DNA of 22,113 bases from an uncultured Sutterella sp. (GCA_905192805.1 CAJJMF010000011.1:1-22113), one strand, 5' to 3'; counted from the first letter of the stretch, positions 1-7,873 are shown. A program made the numbers and translations. The notes: generated by a model not told the origin, from the letters alone.

Positions 1-574
1 TTCTATTAAATACACGACCCCAAACAATAACCTTGACCTTATTATATAAAGCAAATACAGGAACTTCTATTTAATAATTAATTTACCATACTAGTGATTA
101 CCACTACTGATTAATAACAATTGATATTTAAATTGAATTTAATTTTAGTGTCTACGTTTCCCCTTCTGCGCGTTATGTTTTGAACCCCCCTCCCCATCAT
201 CGGTGCTTACATCTTGCATAAATCACAAGATTACACTATCCCTCTTTTCCTTGCCGTGGTCCGCTTACTTGGTAGTAAACTGAATGCATCATCTTGTCAG
301 AAAAGATCGGCTACCTTAACTCGATATATCTTGATATTTTGTTAAGTTTCAGTGCTCAGACATCGAGCCAATAAAGGGAGACTGTTTTATTTTTAGAAAA
401 TGTAGAACGCATTTTTAATTTCAGACATATTTGATAGTATTTAATATTTTATTTATTGAGATAAAATTTAGCCACCACTGAAAACCCATACAATAGCGTG
501 TTTATTGATGTAATTGTTATAAAATTGTAACTTACCTTGTTTATAAAGACAATAAAGAAATATTTAGTGTGTCT
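1..574. other. AT-rich gene-free region
   Basis: There is no convincing coding region here on either strand. The stretch is far richer in A+T than the rest of the window, with many runs of T, A and TTTATT/AATAAA-like words, for example around 415-475 and 505-565. It lies downstream of the minus-strand DUF4272 gene. It could be a long promoter region for a gene left of the window, a decayed gene, or a transferred segment; the sequence alone does not decide. A short inverted repeat (TTACT/AGTAA, about 264-278) is visible, but no protein family can be recognised. Confidence 0.6.
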
Positions 575-722
575 GATCAGAAAATATCAATATGCTTTCC
601 AGTGTTATAAACAAACGCATTCAGCATCACCAAGAGGATCGGGCGGATCACACCACACACCGTCCCACGAGAGTGGGAAATGAGGAAAGCAGAGGGAGGA
701 ATAGTCAAGGAAGGGCTGGATG

Positions 723-758
723 CGAGAGGAAGTGCGCTCCTTGGCGAGCTTCCTCTCG
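723..758 (-). terminator. Hairpin downstream of the DUF4272 gene
   Basis: Ten-base arms CGAGAGGAAG (723-732) and CTTCCTCTCG (749-758) form a perfect stem with a smaller inner stem. It starts about 17 nt past the minus-strand stop codon at 775-777. There is no clear U-run after it, so it may be a transcript-end stabiliser rather than a classical intrinsic terminator. Confidence 0.5.
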
Positions 759-774
759 GACACAATGAGAAATC

Positions 775-1389
775 TTAAACAGGCACACGAAGCCAGTCGT
801 TTTCATTCGTGATGAGCCACTCTAAGGCCTGACGGCGGTAATGAACAATCGTTTTGTCACCCACATTTTCCTCATCATAGAGTCGGTATAGGTCAAGCAT
901 CACCATGATGTCTTCGAAATCCACCACCTGAGCACGTTCAATAAAGGTCTGGATATTGCCCGCCTCATTCATCATGCGCACGACCTCTTCCACCTTCATG
1001 GGTAACGTAGGATCGATGGGGGAGGCATGCCCTCCTAACATCCACATCAGCATCCCAAGGGCTTCTTTACTTTGAACGATCACGTCCAAGTCATGCTCAG
1101 TATTTTCCCCGTGAAAGAGCCCCATTTCGTACTGAGTTAATGAAGGATCAACCCCATAGTTACGGGATTTATCACGGTAAAAGAGGCGTTTTTCGTCCTC
1201 ATCGCCTTGCTGCAGGGCGTAAGCTAACTCCAAGGCAATCGCTCCGGCGGCCGCACGACGGGCTATCACGCTAAAGCCTTTGATCAATTCGCTCGACTCG
1301 TCGCTGAGCGCACGGTCCGAACCCAACAGCCCATAAGGCATTCCAAAAGCGAGCGCCTTCAAACGGCGTTCTTCAGTAAGTGTCGACAT
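775..1389 (-). CDS. DUF4272 domain-containing protein
   Basis: This 204-residue soluble protein of unknown function matches my memory of the DUF4272 family. It has an N-terminal segment of the type R..KALAFGMP, a central L.QYEMGLFH, then a helix EALGMLMWMLG (about residues 110-120), and a C-terminal HYRRQALEWLI followed by a W near the end. The family usually ends in a WD..DT-like motif; here the protein stops at WLRVPV, so the extreme C-terminus is short. There is no signal peptide or membrane segment. The ATG is preceded by a good AAAGGAGAAGG ribosome site. It lies 112 bp downstream of the MFS gene on the same strand and may be the last gene of that operon. The family has no established biochemical role. 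Confidence 0.75.
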   Translation of the reverse strand: MSTLTEERRLKALAFGMPYGLLGSDRALSDESSELIKGFSVIARRAAAGAIALELAYALQQGDEDEKRLFYRDKSRNYGVDPSLTQYEMGLFHGENTEHDLDVIVQSKEALGMLMWMLGGHASPIDPTLPMKVEEVVRMMNEAGNIQTFIERAQVVDFEDIMVMLDLYRLYDEENVGDKTIVHYRRQALEWLITNENDWLRVPV

Positions 1390-1489
1390 TCCTTCTCCTT
1401 TAGTCCGAGGACGTATGTGCTTACGATTTTGCCACGTTTAAGGGGACTTTGAAACCGCCCGAAGGACTAACCCCACCTCGGTAAAAAGG

Positions 1490-1501
1490 CGAACCGGTTC
1501 G
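1490..1501. repeat. 12-bp perfect palindrome next to the MFS stop codon
   Basis: CGAACCGGTTCG directly abuts the MFS stop codon at 1502-1504. On the minus strand it is followed by CCTTTTTACC, so it could act as a weak terminator or transcript-end hairpin, although the stem is short. It could equally be a protein-binding site in the gap before the DUF4272 gene. Confidence 0.35.
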
Positions 1502-2815
1502 TTAGGATTCGCTCGCACGTTTGGCGACCGCTCGACCGCGTTCCACATTAATGGTGCGAAGCACAAGAAGCGCGAGAACAAAAAAGAGTCCCGTGACTAA
1601 GATCGCGAGTCGATGGTTGTTATGAAACACCACAGTCATGACCCCGTAGGTTAAGGGCCCCACAATGGCCGACAACCAGAGCATCATGTTCCAAAAACTA
1701 TAAAACTCCGCTAAACGGGAGGCAGGGGAAAAGACTGCCACCATCGCTCGACCTGCCGATTGACTTGACCCCATGGCGATGCCTGCTAAATTCGCGGCCA
1801 CCCAGAAAATCCAGGTTTCGGTCGCAAGCGAGGCACAGAGCACCATGATGATCCACACCACGAGTGTGATCGCCAGCGCTTTTTTGTGACCAATGCGGTC
1901 TTGGACCATCCCGAAAACGACTGCCCCGATGGCCGCCGTTACATTCACTGCACACACCATGATGAGGGTTTGGGTCGTCGTAAAGTGCATCACGGCACTC
2001 GCGTAAACGGCCGACAACGTGATCACCACCGATACCCCGGCTTGGTAGCAAAACCCACACACGGTGAGCCAAGCAAAGTCACGGAATTGTCGCAAACTCC
2101 GCAAGGTTTGGCGTAAGTCGCGAAAACTTTCCACAAAGGCTACCCGTAGTCCAGCACTTTCGCCCGCCTCGGTTTGCACGCGAGGCACGCTCCGTTCTTT
2201 CAGAAAGAGAAAAAGAGGCGCTGCCGTAACGGCATACACCAGTGCCGTAATAATGAGCGTACCGTCCACAAGCCAATCGGTTCCCCAACCGTGCGCCTCA
2301 CTATAAAAGGTCCACGCGATCGCCAAGGCTAAGGTCACTAACCCGCCGCAGTAGCCTAGGCCCCATCCCCATCCTGATACTTTACCGACACTCTCTTCGC
2401 GGGCAATTTCAGGTAGAAACGCCGAACACAGCGACTCCCCTACGTTGTAGCCAAAGTTAGAGAGCAAAATCATGAGCGCTGCGAGTCCAATGGTTCCCTG
2501 ATGGGTTCCCACGAGACCCAACGTACCAATCACACACACGAGCGTCGCAACAAATAACCAGCGCTTTTTGTGCGCCCTCGCGTCCGCCAATAACCCAATC
2601 ATGGGCATGGTTAACAAACTCACGGCATTACTGAGCGCAATCACTACGGTCCACAATAGTGTGGCGTAACTCACGTCTTTGGCAATCACACTCACGAAAT
2701 AGGCGTTAAAAACGGCTGTCAGCACCACTGTGGTATAGCCTGAATTGGCGAAATCGTAAAACGCCCAGGCCCACAGCTCTTTGGTGCTCACTCCCTCTTT
2801 TAAATACCCTTTCAT
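1502..2815 (-). CDS. MFS transporter, UMF1 / Atg22-like family
   Basis: This is a 437-residue polytopic inner-membrane transporter. The N-terminus carries the hallmark of the UMF1 family of the major facilitator superfamily, ELWAWAFYDFANSGYTT, followed by a first helix ending FNAYF. About 12 hydrophobic segments follow, with the cytoplasmic loop motif GLLADARAHKKR after TM2 and its second-half equivalent GMVQDRIGHKKA. A GSSQSAGRAM helix like that of other Atg22-type proteins is present. The ATG at 2815 is chosen because it has a GGAG ribosome site and overlaps the upstream deacetylase stop as ATGA. The frame stays open 40 codons further upstream but only over the deacetylase 3' end. Family members are thought to export amino acids or small solutes; the substrate here is unknown. 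The coupling suggests a partner role with the deacetylase. Confidence 0.85.
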   Translation of the reverse strand: MKGYLKEGVSTKELWAWAFYDFANSGYTTVVLTAVFNAYFVSVIAKDVSYATLLWTVVIALSNAVSLLTMPMIGLLADARAHKKRWLFVATLVCVIGTLGLVGTHQGTIGLAALMILLSNFGYNVGESLCSAFLPEIAREESVGKVSGWGWGLGYCGGLVTLALAIAWTFYSEAHGWGTDWLVDGTLIITALVYAVTAAPLFLFLKERSVPRVQTEAGESAGLRVAFVESFRDLRQTLRSLRQFRDFAWLTVCGFCYQAGVSVVITLSAVYASAVMHFTTTQTLIMVCAVNVTAAIGAVVFGMVQDRIGHKKALAITLVVWIIMVLCASLATETWIFWVAANLAGIAMGSSQSAGRAMVAVFSPASRLAEFYSFWNMMLWLSAIVGPLTYGVMTVVFHNNHRLAILVTGLFFVLALLVLRTINVERGRAVAKRASES

Positions 2816-3783
2816 GCCGGCTCCTTCACGCTCGGTGTACGCTGCATTAAGGTGCCCACATGGCTCACTACACTGCGCGATAGGCTCCGTAAACTGTAGC
2901 CCCCTTCGAGCACACTCACAATGCGACCTTGGCAACAGACCTCTGCCGCATCCATCACACGGCGCGTCAAATAGGCAAAATCCGACTCATCGACTTTGAG
3001 CTGTGCCATCCCGTCTTCACTGTGCGCATCAAACCCCGAGGACAAAATCACTAATTCGGGATGAAAGGCTTCTAAACCCGGTAACCAAACGTGTTCAACC
3101 ACTTCGCGGAGTTTCTCACCCCCAGAACCCACCTCGAGTGGCGTACGGATGACGTTGGCGGGAACCTCATCTTTTAAACGGGAAGGGTAAAGCGGCCACT
3201 GAAAAAGCGAATAGTATTGAAACCCAGACCGGTTACCTAAAATATCTTCGGTCCCATCGCCATGGTGTACGTCATAGTCTAGAACCGCAATCCGTGTGAG
3301 GCCCCAGTGCTGTTGCGCATAGAGTGCCCCAATGGCCGCATTATTAAAGTAGCAAAACCCTCCGCCAGAAGCGCGGCTCGCATGGTGTCCTGGCGGGCGC
3401 ACCGCACAAAAGGCATTCTGTAATTCGCGCGACATCACGGCGTCAACGGCTTCCAACACAGCCCCGACACTTTTCAAGGCTGCCCGATAACTCAAGGGCC
3501 CCACCGGGGTATCCACTTCTTGCCAACGACGAAGTGCCTCGGTATTGCCTGCGCTCGCTAAGGCTAAGTCATCAATGTAGGCGCGATCATGCGCGAGAGC
3601 AACCCATTCCACTTTGGCTTCGTGTGCGTAGTGCTGTTTGAGCTGATCGCCCCAGCCCATCGCCATCATCATCAACTCAATCGAGTTGAGACGTTCGGGA
3701 TTTTCAGGGGCTCCTTCAATCGGATTGGCCAGTTGAGTCAAATCATGGGTAAAGTAACCCGTTGGTAAAATGGTTTCGCTCAA
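2812..3783 (-). CDS. Histone-deacetylase-family protein (class II HDAC-like amidohydrolase)
   Basis: This is a predicted zinc-dependent deacetylase of 323 residues. All core motifs are present: RPPGHHASR with the catalytic His pair (about residues 133-134), GFCYFNNAA, LDYDVHHGDGT with metal ligands Asp171 and His173, SSGFDAH with ligand Asp252, and LEGGYS with the transition-state Tyr296. In bacteria this family acts on acetylpolyamines, acetylated proteins or other N-acetyl compounds; the substrate here is not visible. I chose the TTG at 3783 because AAAGGAAA sits 5 nt upstream and homologues begin close to the GYF.H segment. The frame is open to 3894 without a comparable ribosome site. Its TGA overlaps the ATG of the MFS gene (ATGA), implying translational coupling. 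It is divergent from mltB. Confidence 0.85.
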   Translation of the reverse strand: MSETILPTGYFTHDLTQLANPIEGAPENPERLNSIELMMMAMGWGDQLKQHYAHEAKVEWVALAHDRAYIDDLALASAGNTEALRRWQEVDTPVGPLSYRAALKSVGAVLEAVDAVMSRELQNAFCAVRPPGHHASRASGGGFCYFNNAAIGALYAQQHWGLTRIAVLDYDVHHGDGTEDILGNRSGFQYYSLFQWPLYPSRLKDEVPANVIRTPLEVGSGGEKLREVVEHVWLPGLEAFHPELVILSSGFDAHSEDGMAQLKVDESDFAYLTRRVMDAAEVCCQGRIVSVLEGGYSLRSLSRSVVSHVGTLMQRTPSVKEPA

Positions 3784-3979
3784 GGTATTTCCTTTGATAG
3801 TGCGCGCCGAAAGTAACGCAAAAAATCGCAATCTTCTCATTGTGAAGGTGATTGCGTTCGAAGTCAAACCTTCTGGGCGCTTACGATAAATCACGCATTG
3901 GTGTGATGTACAAGTGTTTCGGGATTGTTAGAATGACCTAGAAAAGCGAACGCACTCGCCACACAGAAGAGGTATTGGG

Positions 3980-5062
3980 ATGGGATTGACACGTCGACAA
4001 CTAGGAACTTGGGCAATGCTCGTTGCTCTCGGCCTGATGAGTGACGAAATCCTGACGCCCATTATGGCCGCTCCGCCTCCAGCAGGGTTGAATTACCCTG
4101 ACCGCCCTGAAATCATGGAGTTTATTAAGACAACCGCTCAGGAGCGGCGCATCCCCCAGACGTGGATTGAAAGCGAGCTGGCCTTAGCACGATATTCGCC
4201 CTTGGCCGAACGCTATATGACGCCCAAGCCCAAAACGGGGCCCGCTACGACGCCGGATCGCAACTTCCGTCTCTACAAACGCAACATGGTCAATGCGGAA
4301 CGCATTGCCAAGGGAGTGGAATTTTTGCACCGCCACGATGCCCTTTTCCAAAAAATGGAAGAGTCCCTGGGCGTGTCCCGTTATGCCGTGGCAGCCATTA
4401 TTGGCGTCGAAACCATTTACGGAAAATCCATGGGACGCTTCCGTGTCCTCGACGTGCTGGTCACACTCGCCTTTGACTACACTCGACGCTCAACGTTTTA
4501 TAAGAAAGAACTCGCCGAATTCCTAGAATTTTGCTGGCGAGATAATATCCCCACCGTTTCCGTCACCGGCAGTTTTGCGGGAGCCATTGGCTATGGACAA
4601 TTCATGCCCAGCTCCCTCAATAAGTTCGGGATGGACGGCAATAACGACGGCTTGATCGATATTATTAATAGTGAAGAGGATGCTATCGCCTCGGTCGCTA
4701 ACTACTTGCATGAGCACGGTTGGACGTCAGGGTTAAAGGCCCTCTATCCCGTGCGTCAGAAAGTCAATACGCCCCGCATTGAACCCTCCACGGGGATTCG
4801 TCCCGACAAAGCAATTCCACAGTTACTCAACGCAGGAATTGAACCCATTGGGTTACTCGACTTACCGCAAGATCACGCGGTCTTACTCGTGGATCTCCCC
4901 TGGAAAGAAGCGGGCGAAGCCCTCGAAGAGCGTCTTTACTTAGGAACGGAAAATTTTTCCACCTTCCTTTACTACAACCGTAGCTACTTTTATGCGGCCG
5001 CCGTCGCGATGCTCGCCGACGAACTGGAAGCCTCTTATAACGAGCCCGCCGAATCGCCTTAA
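3980..5062 (+). CDS. mltB: Lytic murein transglycosylase B
   Basis: This is a peptidoglycan lytic transglycosylase of the MltB/Slt35 type, 360 residues. Catalytic Glu144 sits in GVETIYG, followed by GRFRVLDVLVTLAFDY, the substrate-groove motif GAIGYGQFMPSS (about 201-212) and an EF-hand-like calcium loop DGNNDGLIDI (219-228). The enzyme cleaves the MurNAc-GlcNAc bond to leave 1,6-anhydro-MurNAc ends in the periplasm. The N-terminus is TRRQLG plus a hydrophobic stretch to about residue 30, which resembles a twin-arginine signal. There is no lipobox cysteine, unlike E. coli MltB, so the protein is probably soluble in the periplasm. Start: ATG with AGAGG 6-7 nt upstream. It is a single gene divergent from the HDAC gene and convergent with the FAH gene. 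Confidence 0.92.
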   Translation: MGLTRRQLGTWAMLVALGLMSDEILTPIMAAPPPAGLNYPDRPEIMEFIKTTAQERRIPQTWIESELALARYSPLAERYMTPKPKTGPATTPDRNFRLYKRNMVNAERIAKGVEFLHRHDALFQKMEESLGVSRYAVAAIIGVETIYGKSMGRFRVLDVLVTLAFDYTRRSTFYKKELAEFLEFCWRDNIPTVSVTGSFAGAIGYGQFMPSSLNKFGMDGNNDGLIDIINSEEDAIASVANYLHEHGWTSGLKALYPVRQKVNTPRIEPSTGIRPDKAIPQLLNAGIEPIGLLDLPQDHAVLLVDLPWKEAGEALEERLYLGTENFSTFLYYNRSYFYAAAVAMLADELEASYNEPAESP

Positions 5063-5071
5063 CGCGCTACT

Positions 5072-5109
5072 AAAAAAATTGGCCTATCCACATCCTCAGG
5101 ATAAGCCAA
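5072..5109 (-). terminator. Intrinsic terminator of the FAH-family gene
   Basis: An 11-bp stem with one mismatch (5079-5089 with 5099-5109) is followed on the minus strand by seven U (5072-5078). The orientation fits termination of the minus-strand gene ending at 5162. mltB ends just before it and may use the same stem. Confidence 0.8.
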
Positions 5110-5134
5110 TCGCTTGTGCACGAAGCGTCACGAC

Positions 5135-5154
5135 GTAAGTAAGCACTTACTTCG
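5135..5154. repeat. Inverted repeat GTAAGTAAG-CA-CTTACTT (motif copy 1)
   Basis: AAGTAAG (5137-5143) and CTTACTT (5146-5152) form perfect 7-bp arms around CA. The 20-base unit matches a second copy at 7019-7038 at 16 of 20 positions. It lies between the stop codon of the FAH gene and its terminator. It could be an operator or a dispersed repeat. Confidence 0.5.
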
Positions 5155-5161
5155 TTGACAT

Positions 5162-5857
5162 TTATTCGCCTAACGGCGCGTCGATGCGTACCTTTAATGA
5201 CCCTACGCCATTGACACCGGCTTCAATGAGATCGCCCACCGCTAAGCGGCTAATCCCCGAGGGGGTACCGGTGAAAATAATGTCGCCTGGCGCTAAGGTG
5301 AAATAGCGCGAGAGTTCCACAATCTGTTCGTACGGTGAACGGATCAATTGGGCCGTCGTGCCCGATTGACGCTTTTGGTTATTGACGTAGAGCCACAATT
5401 CCACCGGATTGGGTAACGGCGTACGGTAGGCGGGCTTGACATGCGTCACGGGAGCCGAGCGCTCAAACGTCTTGCCACGCATCAGGTCGCGGGCTCCAGA
5501 GGGTAATGCGGCATCAGCGAGCGTAAAATCGATCCCTGCGCACCATCCCCATACCGCTTCATGCGCTTGCTCAAGGGTTAAATTGCGCCCCCCTTTACCC
5601 AAACAAGCCACCAATTCAATTTCGTGGCGCAAATCGGCAGTTTCGGGTGGCATAGGTAGGGAAAAGACCTCCCCATCGGCGACCGGGCACACATTATCGG
5701 GACACTTCATGAAATAAAACGGGGTGTCGGCCGCTGTATTACCGGGTTCACTATAGTTTTTGGCAATACCATAAACACGGCGAATAGGGAAAAATTCATA
5801 ACGTTCATCCGCAACGGGAATTACGGCCTGTTGTGGTGGAGCAAAAACAAATGGCAT
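5162..5857 (-). CDS. Fumarylacetoacetate hydrolase family protein (fumarylpyruvate hydrolase-like)
   Basis: This 231-residue cytosolic C-C bond hydrolase has the FAH fold. Recognisable in order are VYGIAKNY, FYFMKCP, the metal-binding HEIELV (Glu pair about residues 78-80), GIDFTLAD with the third acidic ligand, KTFERSAPVTHV, and the conserved C-terminal ELSRYFTLAPGDIIFTGTPSG. The G-[IL]-D-x-T pattern resembles fumarylpyruvate hydrolases (the gentisate-pathway step giving fumarate and pyruvate) more than the usual NDVSARD of other members. The Arg normally seen a few residues on is Leu here. No other aromatic-degradation gene is in the window, so it may instead act on oxaloacetate or acylpyruvates (FAHD1-like). 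Start: ATG with GAGGAAAG upstream. It is single and divergent from pssA. Confidence 0.82.
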   Translation of the reverse strand: MPFVFAPPQQAVIPVADERYEFFPIRRVYGIAKNYSEPGNTAADTPFYFMKCPDNVCPVADGEVFSLPMPPETADLRHEIELVACLGKGGRNLTLEQAHEAVWGWCAGIDFTLADAALPSGARDLMRGKTFERSAPVTHVKPAYRTPLPNPVELWLYVNNQKRQSGTTAQLIRSPYEQIVELSRYFTLAPGDIIFTGTPSGISRLAVGDLIEAGVNGVGSLKVRIDAPLGE

Positions 5858-6160
5858 AGCCTTTCCTCAAAGTTTCTTACAATCTGCGTAGCCCTTAATC
5901 TTGTCAGGTGCCAGTCCGATCGGGATAATTTTAGCGGATATGTCTGCCACTCGTACGCCTTTTGTGTGCTCAACAGCCGTCGTGCCGAAAGCGTTTTTCC
6001 GGTAATACATCATTTTGCGTGTCTCGGTTTTTGCGCTCCTCAGAGGATGCGAGTAGAATGCAGTTTTTTGATTTCAGGTGTTGCTTCGGGTGTTACGGTG
6101 TAGAAATGCGGTTTCTATGTCGCCCCAGGCACCATACTCTTTTTGAGACCAGATTCAACT
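5858..6160. other. Divergent intergenic region between the FAH gene and pssA
   Basis: About 300 bp without a supported gene. It holds the ribosome site of the FAH gene at its left edge and a good sigma70-type promoter for pssA at 6031-6059. That implies a roughly 95-nt pssA leader. Short open frames here have no recognisable features. Confidence 0.6.
6031..6059 (+). promoter_or_regulatory. Predicted sigma70 promoter of pssA
   Basis: A -35 TTGCGC (6031-6036) and a -10 TAGAAT (6054-6059) are spaced by exactly 17 bp, upstream of the pssA start at 6161. This is a consensus match only. Confidence 0.55.
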
Positions 6161-7012
6161 ATGACCACTAATCCGAATCAGCGTGAAAGCTTAACGGCCA
6201 TTAGCCAACGTCGCCTTCAGGCCGTGAAGTCAAAGAGCATCTATGTGCTCCCGAACGCGTTTACGGCAGCCGCCCTCTTTTCGGCTTTCTACGGCATCAT
6301 TGCTGCCATGAATAGCGACTTTTTATCAGCGGCCATTGCGGTATTTTTCTCCATGCTCTTTGATGGTATGGATGGTCGTGTCGCGCGTTTAACCCATACG
6401 CAATCCGAATTCGGCGTCCAGATGGACAGTTTGGCCGACGGGGTGAGCTTTGGGATTGCGCCGGGACTCATTGTGTATGAGTACACCTTAAAGGGCTTAG
6501 GCAAACTCGGCTGGGCCATTGCCTTTGTCTACGCCTTATGTGCACTGTTGCGTTTAGCCCGCTTTAACTGCAACGTGGGCGTGGTGAGTAAGAATTACTT
6601 CCAAGGGTTACCCTCGCCGGCTGCCGCTGCACTCGTGTGCGGTTTCGTGTGGCTCTGCGTGGAAGGTCATTTACCGGAGTTCGCCCAGCCCTATACGTCG
6701 GAAATTGCAGCGGTGGTCACGTTGTACGCAGGGCTTACCATGGTCTCGAATGCCCCCTTCTTCTCGGGTAAGAGCTACGCCGTGGTGAAAACCATTCCGT
6801 TCTGGGTCATTGCCGTCGGGGCACTCCTTTTTATCGTGATTTCGAGTAACACCTCGCTCTCGGTTTTTGTGCTCTTTTGCTTATATGCCCTCTCGGGCTA
6901 TGCTTACGGCTTTTACTGCTACTGGACGGGGCGTCCCAATCCCATTCAGGCCGATATCGCGAGCTCTTTAGCGCAACAGCAAGCCGAACAAGCCGAAGGT
7001 GACGTGCATTAA
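6161..7012 (+). CDS. pssA: CDP-diacylglycerol--serine O-phosphatidyltransferase
   Basis: This integral membrane enzyme makes phosphatidylserine from CDP-diacylglycerol and L-serine, the first committed step to phosphatidylethanolamine. It has the complete CDP-alcohol phosphotransferase signature DG-x2-AR-x8-G-x3-D-x3-D (residues about 71-93, with Asp89 and Asp93 catalytic) and roughly seven or eight hydrophobic helices. The 283-residue length fits the membrane-bound (type II) PssA. I prefer the ATG at 6161: a TTG six codons upstream (6143) is in frame but has no ribosome site, and GAGA precedes the ATG at a somewhat long distance. The C-terminal tail is Gln/Glu/Ala-rich and cytosolic. It is followed by a strong terminator, then psd, whose product uses the phosphatidylserine made here. 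Confidence 0.93.
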   Translation: MTTNPNQRESLTAISQRRLQAVKSKSIYVLPNAFTAAALFSAFYGIIAAMNSDFLSAAIAVFFSMLFDGMDGRVARLTHTQSEFGVQMDSLADGVSFGIAPGLIVYEYTLKGLGKLGWAIAFVYALCALLRLARFNCNVGVVSKNYFQGLPSPAAAALVCGFVWLCVEGHLPEFAQPYTSEIAAVVTLYAGLTMVSNAPFFSGKSYAVVKTIPFWVIAVGALLFIVISSNTSLSVFVLFCLYALSGYAYGFYCYWTGRPNPIQADIASSLAQQQAEQAEGDVH

Positions 7013-7018
7013 TCACCT

Positions 7019-7038
7019 GTAAGTAAGGACTCACTTAC
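7019..7038. repeat. Inverted repeat GTAAGTAAG-GA-CTCACTTAC (motif copy 2)
   Basis: An imperfect 20-bp palindrome begins 7 bases after the pssA stop and just before its terminator. The outer arms TGTAAGT/ACTTACA are perfect. Sixteen of 20 bases are identical to the copy at 5135-5154. Its function is unknown. Confidence 0.5.
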
Positions 7039-7041
7039 ATT

Positions 7042-7085
7042 GGGCTTGAAGAATCCACACGGATTTTTCAAGCCCTTCGTTTTTG
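7042..7085 (+). terminator. Intrinsic terminator of pssA
   Basis: GGGCTTGAAGAATCC (7042-7056) pairs with GGATTTTTCAAGCCC (7061-7075), a 15-bp stem with one G-U pair and a 4-nt loop. It is followed by TTCGTTTTT. Confidence 0.85.
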
Positions 7086-7105
7086 AAGCGCACCCACTAC
7101 GAGTT

Positions 7106-7114
7106 TGCTATGAT
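7106..7114 (+). promoter_or_regulatory. Predicted extended -10 promoter of psd
   Basis: TGCTATGAT is an extended -10 element (TGn plus TATGAT) with no good -35. It lies after the pssA terminator and about 110 bp before the psd start, where a new promoter is required. Confidence 0.45.
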
Positions 7115-7225
7115 TAGCACCAACTAAGAACGCACGTATTTGGGGTTACCTCCCAAACCGTGACCCCGATCATTACGATCCCAACACGTGCCTAAACTCT
7201 CGCTATCCTTGGAGTGATTTCTACT

Positions 7226-7873
7226 GTGAACGCAAAACTTTATCCTCATCCATTTTTTGCTAAAGAAGGCCGTCCGTTTATCGTGGGCGGACTCGTATTG
7301 ACGATCCTTTTTTGGTTGATTGACTGGGGATTTCTCGCCACCATTGCTCTGATTTTGACCATCTTCTGTGCGCAATTCTTCCGTGATCCCGCGCGCGAAT
7401 TGCCGAGCGACCCCCGTGCGGTGGTGAGTCCTGTCGACGGTCGTGTCTGCAAGGTGCAACTCGGGGTCGATCCGTTAACGAACGAACCCGCTAAGATGGT
7501 GTCGATCTTCATGAATGTTTTCAATGTGCATAGCCAGAAGGCCCCGGTGTCGGGTGTTGTGGAAGAGATTCGCTACACCCCAGGCCTTTTTGTGAATGCC
7601 GACCTCGACAAAGCGTCAACCGATAACGAACGCAATGCGGTTCGAGTGAAAACCGACGACGGCAAGACGGTCACCTTTGTGCAGGTTGCTGGGCTCGTTG
7701 CCCGCCGTATTCTGTGCTACGCCAACGTGGGTGAACGCTTAGAACGTGGTCAGCGTTATGGCTTTATCCGCTTTGGTTCGCGTGTGGACGTCTACCTTCC
7801 GATGGAAGCCGAAGTCACCGTCTCGATTGGTGACAAAGTCACTGGGGTAATGACTCCCATTGCGCGTCTCTAA
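7226..7873 (+). CDS. psd: Phosphatidylserine decarboxylase proenzyme (short type)
   Basis: This enzyme decarboxylates phosphatidylserine to phosphatidylethanolamine. The product has 215 residues and is of the short class (often called PSD-A). The N-terminus YPHPFFAKEGRPF plus a two-part hydrophobic anchor (about residues 17-48) is typical. FFRDPAR, SPVDGRV, FMNVFNVHSQKAPVSG and the C-terminal GSRVDVYLP follow. Self-cleavage is expected between Gly184 and Ser185, turning the serine into the pyruvoyl group. I prefer the GTG at 7226, giving VNAKLYPHP as in homologues. A GTG four codons upstream (7214) is also possible but overlaps the GGAG sequence (7211-7214) that would serve the later start. 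It is transcribed apart from pssA and convergent with the SIMPL gene. Confidence 0.93.
   Translation: MNAKLYPHPFFAKEGRPFIVGGLVLTILFWLIDWGFLATIALILTIFCAQFFRDPARELPSDPRAVVSPVDGRVCKVQLGVDPLTNEPAKMVSIFMNVFNVHSQKAPVSGVVEEIRYTPGLFVNADLDKASTDNERNAVRVKTDDGKTVTFVQVAGLVARRILCYANVGERLERGQRYGFIRFGSRVDVYLPMEAEVTVSIGDKVTGVMTPIARL

Noticed and set aside
577..765. 62-residue minus-strand open frame
   Set aside because: It has low-complexity Ser/Pro-rich composition, no ribosome site, and overlaps the hairpin after the DUF4272 gene.
6143..6160. TTG start for pssA six codons upstream
   Set aside because: No ribosome site precedes it and the ATG at 6161 gives the expected N-terminus.
5831..6171. Plus-strand open frames of 69-90 residues before pssA
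   Set aside because: They overlap the FAH start region and the pssA promoter and have no domain or signal features. They read as chance frames.
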